Shown here: positions 52,741 through 61,238 of the stretch, piece after piece
Numbering within the stretch: the stretch's first letter is position 1
Layout: each line of letters opens with the position of its first letter
Origin: Chitinophaga agrisoli
Lineage (GTDB): Bacteria; Bacteroidota; Bacteroidia; Chitinophagales; Chitinophagaceae
DNA: 64,000 bases
Assembly (NCBI RefSeq): GCF_008386695.1
Contig: NZ_VUOC01000001.1
Coordinates: 1,586,347 to 1,650,346 of the forward strand
Direction of reading: 5' to 3'
Translations under genes and position numbers: made by a program
Notes under the pieces: model-generated
Told to the model about the DNA's origin: nothing
Seen by the model: the letters and a program-made list of their open reading frames with translations, nothing else
The model's database searches: none

Positions 52741-53501
52741 TGAAGATCACTTTCCTTGGAACAGGCACGTCGCAGGGAGTGCCGGTAATTGCTTGCAATT
52801 GCCGGGTTTGCACCTCTCCCGATAAGAAGGATACACGGCTGCGGAGCAGTATACTTGTAGAAACGGAAATAGGCAACATCGTAGTGGACACCACACCGGA
52901 TTTCCGTTACCAGATGCTGCGCGCGCATGTACAGCACCTCGAAGCAGTATTGATCACCCATTCCCATAAAGATCATATCGCCGGTATGGACGACATACGG
53001 GCCTTTAATTATTTTCAGCAAAAGCCCATAGATATCTATGCTACAGAGTTCTCCCAATCCGTGATCATGCGGGAGTTCGCCTACGCCTTTGCCGATTTTA
53101 AATATCCCGGCATACCGGAGCTCAACCTGAAAACCATCACAGACGAAGCTTTCAGCATAAACGGCTTTAATATTACCCCCATCCAGGTCATGCATTTTAA
53201 GATGCCGGTACTGGGTTTCCGCTTTGGCGATTTTACCTACATCACAGACGCCAATTTTGTGGCCGATGAGGAAAAGGAAAAGATCCGCGGCTCAAAAGTG
53301 CTCGTGCTGAATGCCCTGCGCAAAGAAAAACACATCTCCCATTTTTCCCTGGAAGAAGCCATGGCCCTTGGCAAGGAGCTGGAAGTGCCCCAGGTATACT
53401 TTACCCACATCAGCCACCAGCTGGGCCGCCATGAAGAAGTGAATGCAGAGCTGCCGGCCGGTATGGCCCTGGCGTATGACGGGCTGGAAGTGGAGTTGTA
53501 A
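52740..53501 (+). CDS. MBL-fold hydrolase, PhnP-like (phosphoribosyl 1,2-cyclic phosphate phosphodiesterase type)
   Basis: 253 residues. The N-terminus FLGTGTSQGVPVIACNCRVC carries Cys residues like the PhnP structural zinc site; the catalytic metal motif is THSHKDHIAGMDD with later H in VMHFKM, D in TDANF and H in FTHISHQLG. No phosphonate genes are nearby, so the physiological substrate is not known. Confidence 0.9.
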   Translation: MKITFLGTGTSQGVPVIACNCRVCTSPDKKDTRLRSSILVETEIGNIVVDTTPDFRYQMLRAHVQHLEAVLITHSHKDHIAGMDDIRAFNYFQQKPIDIYATEFSQSVIMREFAYAFADFKYPGIPELNLKTITDEAFSINGFNITPIQVMHFKMPVLGFRFGDFTYITDANFVADEEKEKIRGSKVLVLNALRKEKHISHFSLEEAMALGKELEVPQVYFTHISHQLGRHEEVNAELPAGMALAYDGLEVEL

Positions 53502-53575
53502 ATCGCTTCCTCATCACCATTAATATCTGATTAACCTCATTCCCTCGCGTTTCCCCGTACCTTGATCCCTTTTTT

Positions 53576-54391
53576 ATGGATAAAAGACCGCTACGCGAAT
53601 ACTTCGGATTCTCAAAACGGGAACGTGTTGGCATATTAACACTGCTGGCAGTCATCGCCGTCTCCCTTTGCATACCCCGCATATGGGAGATCTACCTGCC
53701 GCCCGTCATTCCCACAGACAGCAGTTTCCTGGCAGAGGTAACCGCTTTTGAACAGCAGCTGGCTGCCGCAGATACCACACCGCGCAAGTCCGCATACGGC
53801 CGTAAACACTACCGGCAGGAGCAGGGCGACCAACCATACCGGTACGGCAACCAATATTCATCACCCCGGCAAAACCACCGTTATAGCAACTATACGCAGG
53901 AAAACCACAACTATCCGCGCCAACAAGCCTATCCACATCCAGACAGCCCCGCTCCGCGCAAAACCTATCCTCCCAGGCCCGCCCGTAAACTGCCAATACT
54001 CAACATAAACACCTCCGATTCCCTCGATCTCGAGATCCTGCCCGGCATCGGCCCCGCGCTGGCAGGCCGTATCATCCGCTTCCGCGAAAGGCTGGGCGGC
54101 TTCCATTCCCCCGCCCAGGTGGCGGAAACCTATGGCCTGCCCGATAGCACTTTTAAAAAAATTCAACCTTACCTGCGTGTAGATAATGTTTCACTAAAAA
54201 AATTGGATATCAACCATACGGATGAGCAGTCTTTGGCGCAACATCCATACATACGTTATAAACTGGCAAAGCTGATTGTGCGCTATCGCACTGTACACGG
54301 GCCTTTCAGCGATATTAAGGGTATAAAAAACATTCCATTGGTAGATGATAGTATTTATCGTAAAATTGAACCGTATATAAGCAGCAACTAA
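53576..54391 (+). CDS. Membrane-anchored helix-hairpin-helix protein (ComEA-like)
   Basis: 271 residues: one membrane helix (about 20-38), a low-complexity linker rich in Tyr, Asn, Gln, His, Pro and Arg (about 60-140), then two helix-hairpin-helix units ([19 protein letters not shown]... and [13 protein letters not shown]...), the first with the canonical [10 protein letters not shown]. ComEA-type proteins bind DNA at the cell surface during uptake; whether this one does is inference, and the long disordered linker is not typical. Confidence 0.9.
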   Translation: MDKRPLREYFGFSKRERVGILTLLAVIAVSLCIPRIWEIYLPPVIPTDSSFLAEVTAFEQQLAAADTTPRKSAYGRKHYRQEQGDQPYRYGNQYSSPRQNHRYSNYTQENHNYPRQQAYPHPDSPAPRKTYPPRPARKLPILNINTSDSLDLEILPGIGPALAGRIIRFRERLGGFHSPAQVAETYGLPDSTFKKIQPYLRVDNVSLKKLDINHTDEQSLAQHPYIRYKLAKLIVRYRTVHGPFSDIKGIKNIPLVDDSIYRKIEPYISSN

Positions 54392-54413
54392 ACCAAAACA
54401 AATTCCCCATAAT

Positions 54414-55556
54414 ATGGATTTTCAGCCTACGGAAATGCAGCAACAGATTGCGCACATGATACGGGACTTCGGAAAAACGCACATACAGCCCCACATTATG
54501 CAATGGGATGAGCACCAGGAATTTCCACGTCCGCTATTCCGGCAACTGGGTGAACTGGGCCTCATGGGCGTACTGGTACCGGAAAAATACAATGGTAGCG
54601 GCTTTGGATACCCTGAGTATGTAACAGTGATCAGCGAAGTAGCTAAATTCTGCGGCGCCATTGGCTTAAGCCTCGCCGCACACAACTCCCTCTGTACAGG
54701 ACATATCCTGCAATTTGCCAATGAAGAGCAAAAACAGCGATACCTCCCTAAACTCGCCACAGCAGAATGGATAGGCGCCTGGGGCCTTACAGAGCCCAAC
54801 ACCGGCTCCGATGCCATGAACATGAAATGCGTAGCCCGCCAGGAAGGCGATGACTGGGTCATCAGCGGTACCAAATGCTGGATCACCCACGGCAGCAGCT
54901 GCGATGTAGCAGTAGTGATAGTCCGCACCGGCGACGTACGCGATAGCCACGGCATGACCGCCTTTGTAGTGGAAAAAGGTACGCCCGGTTTCAGCGGTGG
55001 CAAAAAAGAGAATAAGCTGGGCATGCGCGCCTCAGAAACCGCAGAAATGATCTTTGATAATTGCCGCATACCAGCGTCCAATATGCTGGGCGCAGTAGGG
55101 GAGGGCTTTATTCAATCCATGAAGGTATTGGACGGCGGCCGTATCTCTATAGCCGCGCTCTCACTGGGTATTGCCAAAGGCGCTTACGAAGCCGCCGTAA
55201 AATATGCGCAGGAGCGCCACCAGTTCGATCAGCCCATCGCGCATTTCCAGGGTATCTCCTTTAAACTGGCAGATATGGCCACCCAGATAGCCGCTGCGGA
55301 ACTGCTCACCATGCAGGCCGCAGACCTCAAACAACGCGGCGAAAAAGCCACCAAACAAGCCGCCATGGCCAAGTACTACGCCTCCGAAGTAGCCGTAAGA
55401 ACAGCCAATGACGCCGTACAGATCTTCGGCGGCTACGGTTACACCAAAGACTTCCCCGTAGAAAAATACTACCGCGATGCCAAACTGTGCACCATCGGGG
55501 AAGGCACCTCAGAGATCCAGAAGATCGTGATCGCCCGCGAAGCATTGCGCGGCTAA
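54414..55556 (+). CDS. Acyl-CoA dehydrogenase
   Basis: 380 residues, complete. FAD-binding segments [12 protein letters not shown] and [13 protein letters not shown]; the catalytic Glu sits in [16 protein letters not shown]. It starts [17 protein letters not shown]. It catalyses alpha-beta desaturation of acyl-CoA in fatty acid or branched-chain amino acid degradation; chain-length preference cannot be told. Begins 22 nt after the HhH gene, possibly co-transcribed. Confidence 0.96.
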   Translation: MDFQPTEMQQQIAHMIRDFGKTHIQPHIMQWDEHQEFPRPLFRQLGELGLMGVLVPEKYNGSGFGYPEYVTVISEVAKFCGAIGLSLAAHNSLCTGHILQFANEEQKQRYLPKLATAEWIGAWGLTEPNTGSDAMNMKCVARQEGDDWVISGTKCWITHGSSCDVAVVIVRTGDVRDSHGMTAFVVEKGTPGFSGGKKENKLGMRASETAEMIFDNCRIPASNMLGAVGEGFIQSMKVLDGGRISIAALSLGIAKGAYEAAVKYAQERHQFDQPIAHFQGISFKLADMATQIAAAELLTMQAADLKQRGEKATKQAAMAKYYASEVAVRTANDAVQIFGGYGYTKDFPVEKYYRDAKLCTIGEGTSEIQKIVIAREALRG

Positions 55557-56052
55557 GTTCACAGGATAAAACACACAAGGCTTTTAGTAACCCGTTATAA
55601 TAGAAGGCTGGCCTGCATAGGCCGGCCTTCCTCATAAAAAACAACGCCGCCACAACATACCAACGCGCTAATGGAGAACAACATTAATTAACACGCTACC
55701 CCCACCGCCTAACGTGCAACCGGCGTTGCCGGCAGGTTCCTCAGTGGGGCCTTGGCTGGCGCGGGCTCCTCCAGCCAACCTGCAAAACGAACACCCCGCG
55801 GCAGGCGCAGCCCCACAGAGGAACACTGCCGGCATAGCATATTCCCCCCTCCACTCCCTGCATATCACATCTCTTTATTTGCAAATCCCCAGTCCATCCG
55901 CACATTCCCATCCCACACCATCCCTGCCCCCACAGCCAATATTTGACCGTTAATTAACAATCGGCCAACCAACCAGTTATGTTTCCGCGTAAATTTATGT
56001 GCCCAAAAAAATAGGCATTATTAAATATCTTGTTTGAGCGCAAATAATTGTT
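55557..56052. other. Non-coding stretch with hairpin and family C repeat
   Basis: A GC hairpin at 55603-55630 (GAAGGCTGGCCT and AGGCCGGCCTTC, no T tract, probably the 3' end of the acyl-CoA dehydrogenase transcript), then family C copy 2 (55727-55834), a C-rich segment to about 55935 and an A/T-rich leader of the next gene. No gene seen. Confidence 0.6.
55727..55834. repeat. Family C GC-rich palindrome, copy 2
   Basis: Left arm 55727-55765 and right arm 55795-55834, nearly identical to copy 1 at 7859-7966, with a 29-nt loop sharing CAGCCA and CGAA. Each copy is followed by TAGC and a C-rich tract. Confidence 0.85.
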
Positions 56053-57681
56053 ATGAAACTCGAAGAAAAACTAGAACAGCTTTTCCCGTCAACGGAAACC
56101 GCCATACCAGCGGAATACCAGTTGCCGGCTGAAATTCATCAACGGGAATACCTCTCCGGTGGCGAAATGAAACAATGGAGCGGCGACGTACACACCGTTG
56201 TATCTCCTATAGGCATTCGTACTGCAAATGGATTTGAACGCAAAGTTATAGGCTCCTATCCGTTATGCAGCGCAAAAGAAGCCATGGCTTCGCTGGATGA
56301 TGCGCTGGCCGCATACGATGACGGCCGCGGCGAATGGCCCACCATGCCCGTAGCAGAAAGGATTGCCTGCGTAGAGAAATTCACCGGCAAAATGATCGAG
56401 CGTAAGCAGGAAGTAGTAAAACTCATCATGTGGGAAATTGGTAAATCCTATGCGGACTCCGTAAAGGAATTTGACCGTACCGTAGAATATATACATGCTA
56501 CTATAGACGCTCTCAAGGAGCTGGACCGTAACTCATCCCGCTTTGAGATCCAGCAGGGCATCATCGGACAAATACGCCGTTCCCCCCTGGGCGTTGTGCT
56601 GTGTATGGGCCCCTTCAACTACCCGTTGAATGAAACCTTTACCACGCTCATACCCGCGCTGATCATGGGTAATACCATCCTGTTCAAACCGCCGAAACAC
56701 GGCACTTTATTACATTATCCCCTGCTGGAAGCTTTCCGTTCCTGCTTCCCCAAGGGTGTGGTAAACACTATCTACGGTCGTGGTAATGTGATCGTACAGC
56801 CGCTGATGGAATCCGGCAAGATCAACGTATTAACGCTGATCGGCTCCAGCAAGGTGGCTAACCAGCTTAAGAAAATGCACCCCAAGGTGAACCGCCTGCG
56901 CGCCATCCTGGGCCTGGATGCCAAGAACGCCGCCATCATCACAGATAAAGCAGATATCGACCTCGCAGTAAAAGAGTGCGTACTGGGCTCTCTGTCCTTC
57001 AACGGCCAGCGTTGCACCGCTTTAAAGATCATCTTTGTACACCGCCGTATTGCAGACGCATTCCTGCAAAAGCTCAGCGATGCCGTGGGCAAGCTCAAGA
57101 CTGGCATGCCCTGGGAAAAGGATGTGTTCCTTACCCCGCTGCCGGAGCCACAGAAGCCCGGTTACCTGCAAACCTGCATTGAAGACGCTATCGCCAACGG
57201 CGCTAAGGTCATTAATCCCAATGGCGGCGCTACGTATGAGTCTTTCGTATATCCGGCTATCGTATATCCGGTGAATGAGCGCATGAAGCTGTATAGCGAA
57301 GAGCAATTCGGCCCGGTAATCCCCGTTTTACCTTTCGATGACATTAACACGCCGATAGAATACCTGATCCATTCAGAGCACGGACAGCAGGTAAGCCTGT
57401 TCACCAATAATCCGTCAGAACTGGCTTCTCTTATAGACCCGCTAGTAAACCAGGTAAGCCGTGTAAACATCAACTGCCAATGTCAGCGTGGCCCGGATAC
57501 TTTCCCCTTCACCGGCCGTAAAGACAGTGCAGAGGCTACGCTCAGCGTACCGGATGCTTTAAGGGCATTCTCTATCCGTTCAATGGTAGCCACCAAACAA
57601 ACGGACGAAAACAAAGCATTAATTAATAAGATCGTCAGTGACCAAACATCAAACTTCCTGTCAACTAAGTACATATTTTAA
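56053..57681 (+). CDS. Aldehyde dehydrogenase family, NADP-dependent glyceraldehyde-3-phosphate dehydrogenase-like
   Basis: 542 residues. Catalytic Cys in FNGQRCTALKI, Asn in GPFNYPLNET, cofactor Lys in LFKPPKHGT and Glu in SEEQFGPVIPV. The closest family I know is GapN-like non-phosphorylating GAPDH. The glutamate of the ELGGK motif, normally 34 residues before the Cys, is Gly here (LGLDAKNAA), with an Asp two residues later. Single gene. Confidence 0.88.
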   Translation: MKLEEKLEQLFPSTETAIPAEYQLPAEIHQREYLSGGEMKQWSGDVHTVVSPIGIRTANGFERKVIGSYPLCSAKEAMASLDDALAAYDDGRGEWPTMPVAERIACVEKFTGKMIERKQEVVKLIMWEIGKSYADSVKEFDRTVEYIHATIDALKELDRNSSRFEIQQGIIGQIRRSPLGVVLCMGPFNYPLNETFTTLIPALIMGNTILFKPPKHGTLLHYPLLEAFRSCFPKGVVNTIYGRGNVIVQPLMESGKINVLTLIGSSKVANQLKKMHPKVNRLRAILGLDAKNAAIITDKADIDLAVKECVLGSLSFNGQRCTALKIIFVHRRIADAFLQKLSDAVGKLKTGMPWEKDVFLTPLPEPQKPGYLQTCIEDAIANGAKVINPNGGATYESFVYPAIVYPVNERMKLYSEEQFGPVIPVLPFDDINTPIEYLIHSEHGQQVSLFTNNPSELASLIDPLVNQVSRVNINCQCQRGPDTFPFTGRKDSAEATLSVPDALRAFSIRSMVATKQTDENKALINKIVSDQTSNFLSTKYIF

Positions 57682-57785
57682 GTTGGTATAATGTAAAAAA
57701 GGGTGAACTATATTACCATTGATCTTTTTTGACAAAAAAATGAACATTAACCCTTTTGTGTGATGGAAGTATGAAAAAGGAATGT

Positions 57786-57793
57786 TAAATTTG
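57786..57793 (+). promoter_or_regulatory. -7 box of a possible small RNA
   Basis: TAAATTTG, a TAnnTTTG match, about 80 nt before a strong terminator with no ORF between. No TTG at the usual -33 spacing. Confidence 0.4.
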
Positions 57794-57797
57794 GGTT

Positions 57798-57903
57798 AAG
57801 TCAATCACTCTTTACCTTTTATCAACCTAAACCCAAAACACAGACGATTGAAACACTTTTACGCAATCGAAGAAGCATCCTGATCACACAGGATGCTTTT
57901 TTA
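57798..57903 (+). ncRNA. Candidate small RNA of about 106 nt
   Basis: Bounded by the box at 57786-57793 and the terminator at 57873-57902. Internal hairpin CGATTG...CAATCG (about 57845-57869) and a single-stranded 5' part rich in A and C (ATCAACCTAAACCC). No start codon with a plausible frame. It could instead be the 3' end of the GapN-like transcript. Confidence 0.4.
57873..57902 (+). terminator. Intrinsic terminator
   Basis: AAGCATCCTG (57873-57882) and CAGGATGCTT (57889-57898), loop ATCACA, followed by six T counting the stem end. Confidence 0.9.
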
Positions 57904-57978
57904 CTGTGTATCCCCTGTGTATCCCCCGCAATTTTATAATTCCGTACTTCTACTGATGTAGTTTTCTCCCCCAGGGTC

Positions 57979-57986
57979 TATTTTTG
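57979..57986 (+). promoter_or_regulatory. -7 box for the cytochrome c gene
   Basis: TATTTTTG, 27 nt before the ATG at 58014. Confidence 0.45.
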
Positions 57987-58013
57987 TCCGCAACAAAATA
58001 CAGGAATTGCCAT

Positions 58014-58886
58014 ATGCGTAAATTCTTTAAATGGGTAGGCATCATCGCCGTTACCCTGGTGGCCTTGCTATTAATAGGGTATGCAGTCGTGTGGATCTCT
58101 ACTGATAGCCGCATCAACAAACAATATTCCGTACAGGTAAAACACATGGACCTCCAGGCAGATTCCGCCATGGTGGCCTACGGCGCGCGTTTATTCAACA
58201 CACAGGGTTGTGCGGAATGCCATGGCGCCCAGGGCGAAGGCCGTGTCTTTATCAACGACCCCAAAGTAGCCGTTATCGGCGGCTCAAACATCACCACCGG
58301 TAAAGGCGGTTTGCCTGCCGGTTTTGATGACAATGCCTGGCTCATGGCCTTACGTCATGGCCTCACCCCAAAAGGCAAACCGCTCATGATCATGCCCTCG
58401 TATGATTATGCAAAACTGGCTACTTACGAACTGGCAAGCATCGTAGCCTACTGTAAAACCCTGCCGGCTGTGGATCACGAAGTGCCCGCCCCGCAGGTAG
58501 GCCCCCTGGGCCGCGTGCTCACTTTCTTCCATAAGTTACCCCTTGTTCCCGCAGAGGAAACAGATCATCAGTACCAGCCCCCCGCCATTGTTAAAAAAGA
58601 AGTATCCCCCGCGTATGGAAAGTATCTGTCCATTACCTGCACCGGCTGCCATCAGCCTGATTTTAAAGGAGGCCCCAATCACCAGCCAGGAAGGCCCCAG
58701 GTGGCTAATATCACTAGCAAAGGACACCTGGGCCAGTGGACAACAGATCAATTTATTACTACTCTCCGTACCGGTAAAACACCGGAGGGTAAGCAGTTGA
58801 ACAATGAAGATATGCCATGGAAAATGACCGCTCAGTACACAGACGACGAACTGAAAGCGCTGTACCTTTATCTGAGAAGCCTCTAG
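58014..58886 (+). CDS. Membrane-anchored diheme cytochrome c
   Basis: 290 residues from the ATG at 58014, which begins directly with a membrane anchor (RKFFKWVGIIAVTLVALLLI, residues 2-21). Two heme sites: CAECH (about residue 64) and CTGCH (about 209); each half has a distal Met candidate (IMPSYDY; NEDMPWKM). Tandem cytochrome c domains of this type serve as electron carriers or subunits of alcohol/sugar dehydrogenases; no dehydrogenase is nearby. Confidence 0.92.
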   Translation: MRKFFKWVGIIAVTLVALLLIGYAVVWISTDSRINKQYSVQVKHMDLQADSAMVAYGARLFNTQGCAECHGAQGEGRVFINDPKVAVIGGSNITTGKGGLPAGFDDNAWLMALRHGLTPKGKPLMIMPSYDYAKLATYELASIVAYCKTLPAVDHEVPAPQVGPLGRVLTFFHKLPLVPAEETDHQYQPPAIVKKEVSPAYGKYLSITCTGCHQPDFKGGPNHQPGRPQVANITSKGHLGQWTTDQFITTLRTGKTPEGKQLNNEDMPWKMTAQYTDDELKALYLYLRSL

Positions 58887-58902
58887 GAGTGAGTGAAAAA
58901 AG

Positions 58903-58929
58903 AAACATCCCGCCATAAGCGGGATGTTT
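58903..58929. terminator. Bidirectional terminator after the cytochrome gene
   Basis: AAACATCCCGC (58903-58913) and GCGGGATGTTT (58919-58929) pair perfectly around CATAA, with A-rich and T-rich flanks for the two convergent units. Confidence 0.88.
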
Positions 58930-58961
58930 TCATTTATATCAGTAACTAACTTAATTATACA

Positions 58962-59171
58962 TTATCCATCCAGGAAATCGTCTGACTGCTGCACGTCTTT
59001 TTTCTCCGGCTGCTGACTACTACCCATACCGGCAAACCATTTATCTACTGTTTCACCAATAAAAGGAGGCACCTTGCTCTTCACATAATCGCGCATCACA
59101 GCAATAGCCTGCTCCGCCTGTTGCGGGTTTAGCCCCGCCTTTTCCTGTAACTGTTGAATGAGTTCCTGCAT
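58962..59171 (-). CDS. Small conserved protein downstream of clpX
   Basis: 69 residues: a helical domain (about 1-45, MQELIQQLQEKAGLNPQQAE then VMRDYVKSKVPPFIG) and a polar, acidic tail. No family recognised. It follows clpX by 20 nt on the same strand, so it is likely co-transcribed. Confidence 0.78.
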   Translation of the reverse strand: MQELIQQLQEKAGLNPQQAEQAIAVMRDYVKSKVPPFIGETVDKWFAGMGSSQQPEKKDVQQSDDFLDG

Positions 59172-59191
59172 GTTTGCTAATTTTTCCTTTG

Positions 59192-60424
59192 TTACGCTAC
59201 TTTCAGCTTCACCAATGGGCTCTGTTCCAGCCTTTGCTGTGCATAAGCTTTGGTCAGGACAAACACCTGTTCTGTAGTAGATGGCAGATGGAACATCGCA
59301 TCGCTCATCACCACTTCACAGATAGAGCGCAGGCCACGGGCACCCAGCTTAAACTCCATTGCCTTGTCCACGATATAGTCAACTGCATCGTCTTCTATGG
59401 TCAGCTCTATGCCTTCCACACGGAACAGCTTCTTATACTGTTTAACCAGCGCGTTCTTCGGCTCTGTCAGGATGGCTTTCAGGGCGTCCCGGTCCAGGGA
59501 GTTCAGGTAAGTTACCACAGGTAAACGACCCAGCAGTTCCGGTATCAACCCAAAGGATTTCAGATCCTGGGAGTTCACGTAACGCAGGATATGCTTTTTA
59601 GTAGCCTCTTCCTTCTCTTTATCTACAGTAAAGCCAATGGAATGCGTTTGCACCCTTCTGCTGATGATCTTGTCAACGCCATCAAAAGCGCCGCCGCAGA
59701 TAAACAGGATATTCTGGGTATTTACCTTGATCAACTTCTGCTCAGGATGTTTGCGGCCGCCTTGCGGGGGCACCAGCACCTCTGTGCCTTCCAGCAGTTT
59801 CAGCAGGCCCTGCTGAACGCCTTCGCCGCTCACATCGCGGGTAATGGAGGGATTATCGCTCTTACGGGCAATTTTATCGATCTCATCTATATATACGATG
59901 CCCCTTTCTGCCGCTTCCACATCATAGTTACAAACCTGCAGCAGGCGGGTCAGGATGCTTTCCACATCCTCGCCTACATAGCCGGCTTCCGTAAATACGG
60001 TAGCGTCTACAATGGTAAAGGGCACATTCAGCAGCTTGGCAATGGATTTGGCCAGCAGGGTCTTACCCGTACCGGTCTCGCCCACCATGATGATGTTGGA
60101 TTTTTCAATTTCCACCTCATCATCCCCTATTTGCTGGTTCAGGCGCTTGTAGTGGTTATACACCGCCACAGCCAGTATTTTCTTGGCGTCGTCCTGGCCA
60201 ATCACGTACTCATCCAGGAAAGACTTGATCTCCACAGGTTTAGCCACTTTTGGCACAAAATGGGAGGGGGCCTTTTTATTATGCTGGAACAGCTCCTGTT
60301 CTATGATTTCCTGTGCATTAGCCACACAGTTCTCACAGATATGCCCTTCCGCACCAGCAATCAGTATCTGCACGTCGTCTTTGGTACGGTTACAGAAGGA
60401 ACAGCGTATTTTGGATTCTTTCAT
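59192..60424 (-). CDS. clpX: ATP-dependent Clp protease ATP-binding subunit ClpX
   Basis: 410 residues. N-terminal zinc domain [10 protein letters not shown]...CENCV; Walker A reads [15 protein letters not shown] (Glu where many ClpX have Pro); Walker [12 protein letters not shown]; ClpP-docking IGF loop SIGFTV (about residue 265); sensor 2 region GARGLRSI. Unfolds tagged substrates for ClpP. A terminator-like hairpin separates it from clpP, and a minus-strand TAACTTTG box (60457-60464) suggests its own promoter. Confidence 0.97.
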   Translation of the reverse strand: MKESKIRCSFCNRTKDDVQILIAGAEGHICENCVANAQEIIEQELFQHNKKAPSHFVPKVAKPVEIKSFLDEYVIGQDDAKKILAVAVYNHYKRLNQQIGDDEVEIEKSNIIMVGETGTGKTLLAKSIAKLLNVPFTIVDATVFTEAGYVGEDVESILTRLLQVCNYDVEAAERGIVYIDEIDKIARKSDNPSITRDVSGEGVQQGLLKLLEGTEVLVPPQGGRKHPEQKLIKVNTQNILFICGGAFDGVDKIISRRVQTHSIGFTVDKEKEEATKKHILRYVNSQDLKSFGLIPELLGRLPVVTYLNSLDRDALKAILTEPKNALVKQYKKLFRVEGIELTIEDDAVDYIVDKAMEFKLGARGLRSICEVVMSDAMFHLPSTTEQVFVLTKAYAQQRLEQSPLVKLKVA

Positions 60425-60475
60425 CCTCAGTAGTTTATTTTTTTCGCAGTAGCTAACAAAGTTAGGTAAAATACC

Positions 60476-60521
60476 AAAAAGGGAGAAACGGAGAAAGGAC
60501 CGGCCTTCCTCCGTTTCTCCC
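60476..60521 (-). terminator. Terminator between clpP and clpX
   Basis: GGGAGAAACGGAG (60481-60493) and CTCCGTTTCTCCC (60509-60521) pair perfectly; on the minus strand the stem is followed by TTTTT. clpX is therefore not simply read through from clpP. Confidence 0.8.
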
Positions 60522-60536
60522 TATAGTAGCAAACGC

Positions 60537-61238
60537 TTATTGCGGCGTATTTTCCTGTTTCTTTTTAGGATTTTTGTCCAGCACGTCGTCAATGATGCCA
60601 TATTCCTTGGCCTCATCGGCAGTCATCCAGTAGTCGCGGTCAGAGTCCTTTTCCACTTTCTTGAACGGCTGGCCGCAATGGCTGGAAATGATCTCGTTCA
60701 GCTCCTTCTTCAGCTTCACAAACTCGCGGGCAGTGATCTCTATATCAGAGGTCTGGCCTTCCGCGCCGCCATGAGGCTGGTGGATCATCACACGGGCGTG
60801 TTTCAGCGCCGTACGTTTACCTTTGTTGCCGGCTACGAGCAGCACAGCGCCAAAAGAGGCGGCCATACCGGTACAGATAGTGGCTACTTCAGGAGAGATG
60901 ATCTGCATGGTGTCATAGATGCCTAAACCGGCATATACGCTACCACCCGGGCTGTTAATATACATCTGGATATCGCGGTTGCGGTCTGCAGACTCCAGGA
61001 ACAATAACTGGGCGGTGATCACATTCGCCACATAGTCATTGATGGGATCGCCCAGGAAAATGATACGATCAGCCATCAGGCGGGAGAACACGTCCATTTG
61101 GGTCACGTTCAACTGACGCTCTTCAATAATGTAGGGCGTTAAGGAGTTAAACTGGTGACGGGCATAGCTATCTACTACCAGGCTGCTGATTCCACGATGA
61201 TGGACCGCATATTTTCTGAATTCGTTATTAATGTTCAT
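60537..61238 (-). CDS. clpP: ATP-dependent Clp protease proteolytic subunit ClpP
   Basis: 233 residues from the ATG at 61238. Catalytic Ser in GMAASFGAVLL, His in MIHQPHGG and Asp in DSDRDYWMTADEA form the triad. The tetradecameric barrel works with ClpX encoded downstream. The start overlaps the trigger factor gene by 11 nt. Confidence 0.96.
   Translation of the reverse strand: MNINNEFRKYAVHHRGISSLVVDSYARHQFNSLTPYIIEERQLNVTQMDVFSRLMADRIIFLGDPINDYVANVITAQLLFLESADRNRDIQMYINSPGGSVYAGLGIYDTMQIISPEVATICTGMAASFGAVLLVAGNKGKRTALKHARVMIHQPHGGAEGQTSDIEITAREFVKLKKELNEIISSHCGQPFKKVEKDSDRDYWMTADEAKEYGIIDDVLDKNPKKKQENTPQ

Larger units (their letters stand above)
57682..58013. other. Non-coding gap between the GapN-like and cytochrome genes
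   Basis: An A/T-rich stretch holding a possible small RNA (57798-57903) with its own -7 box and terminator, and the promoter box of the cytochrome gene. No convincing ORF. Confidence 0.6.
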
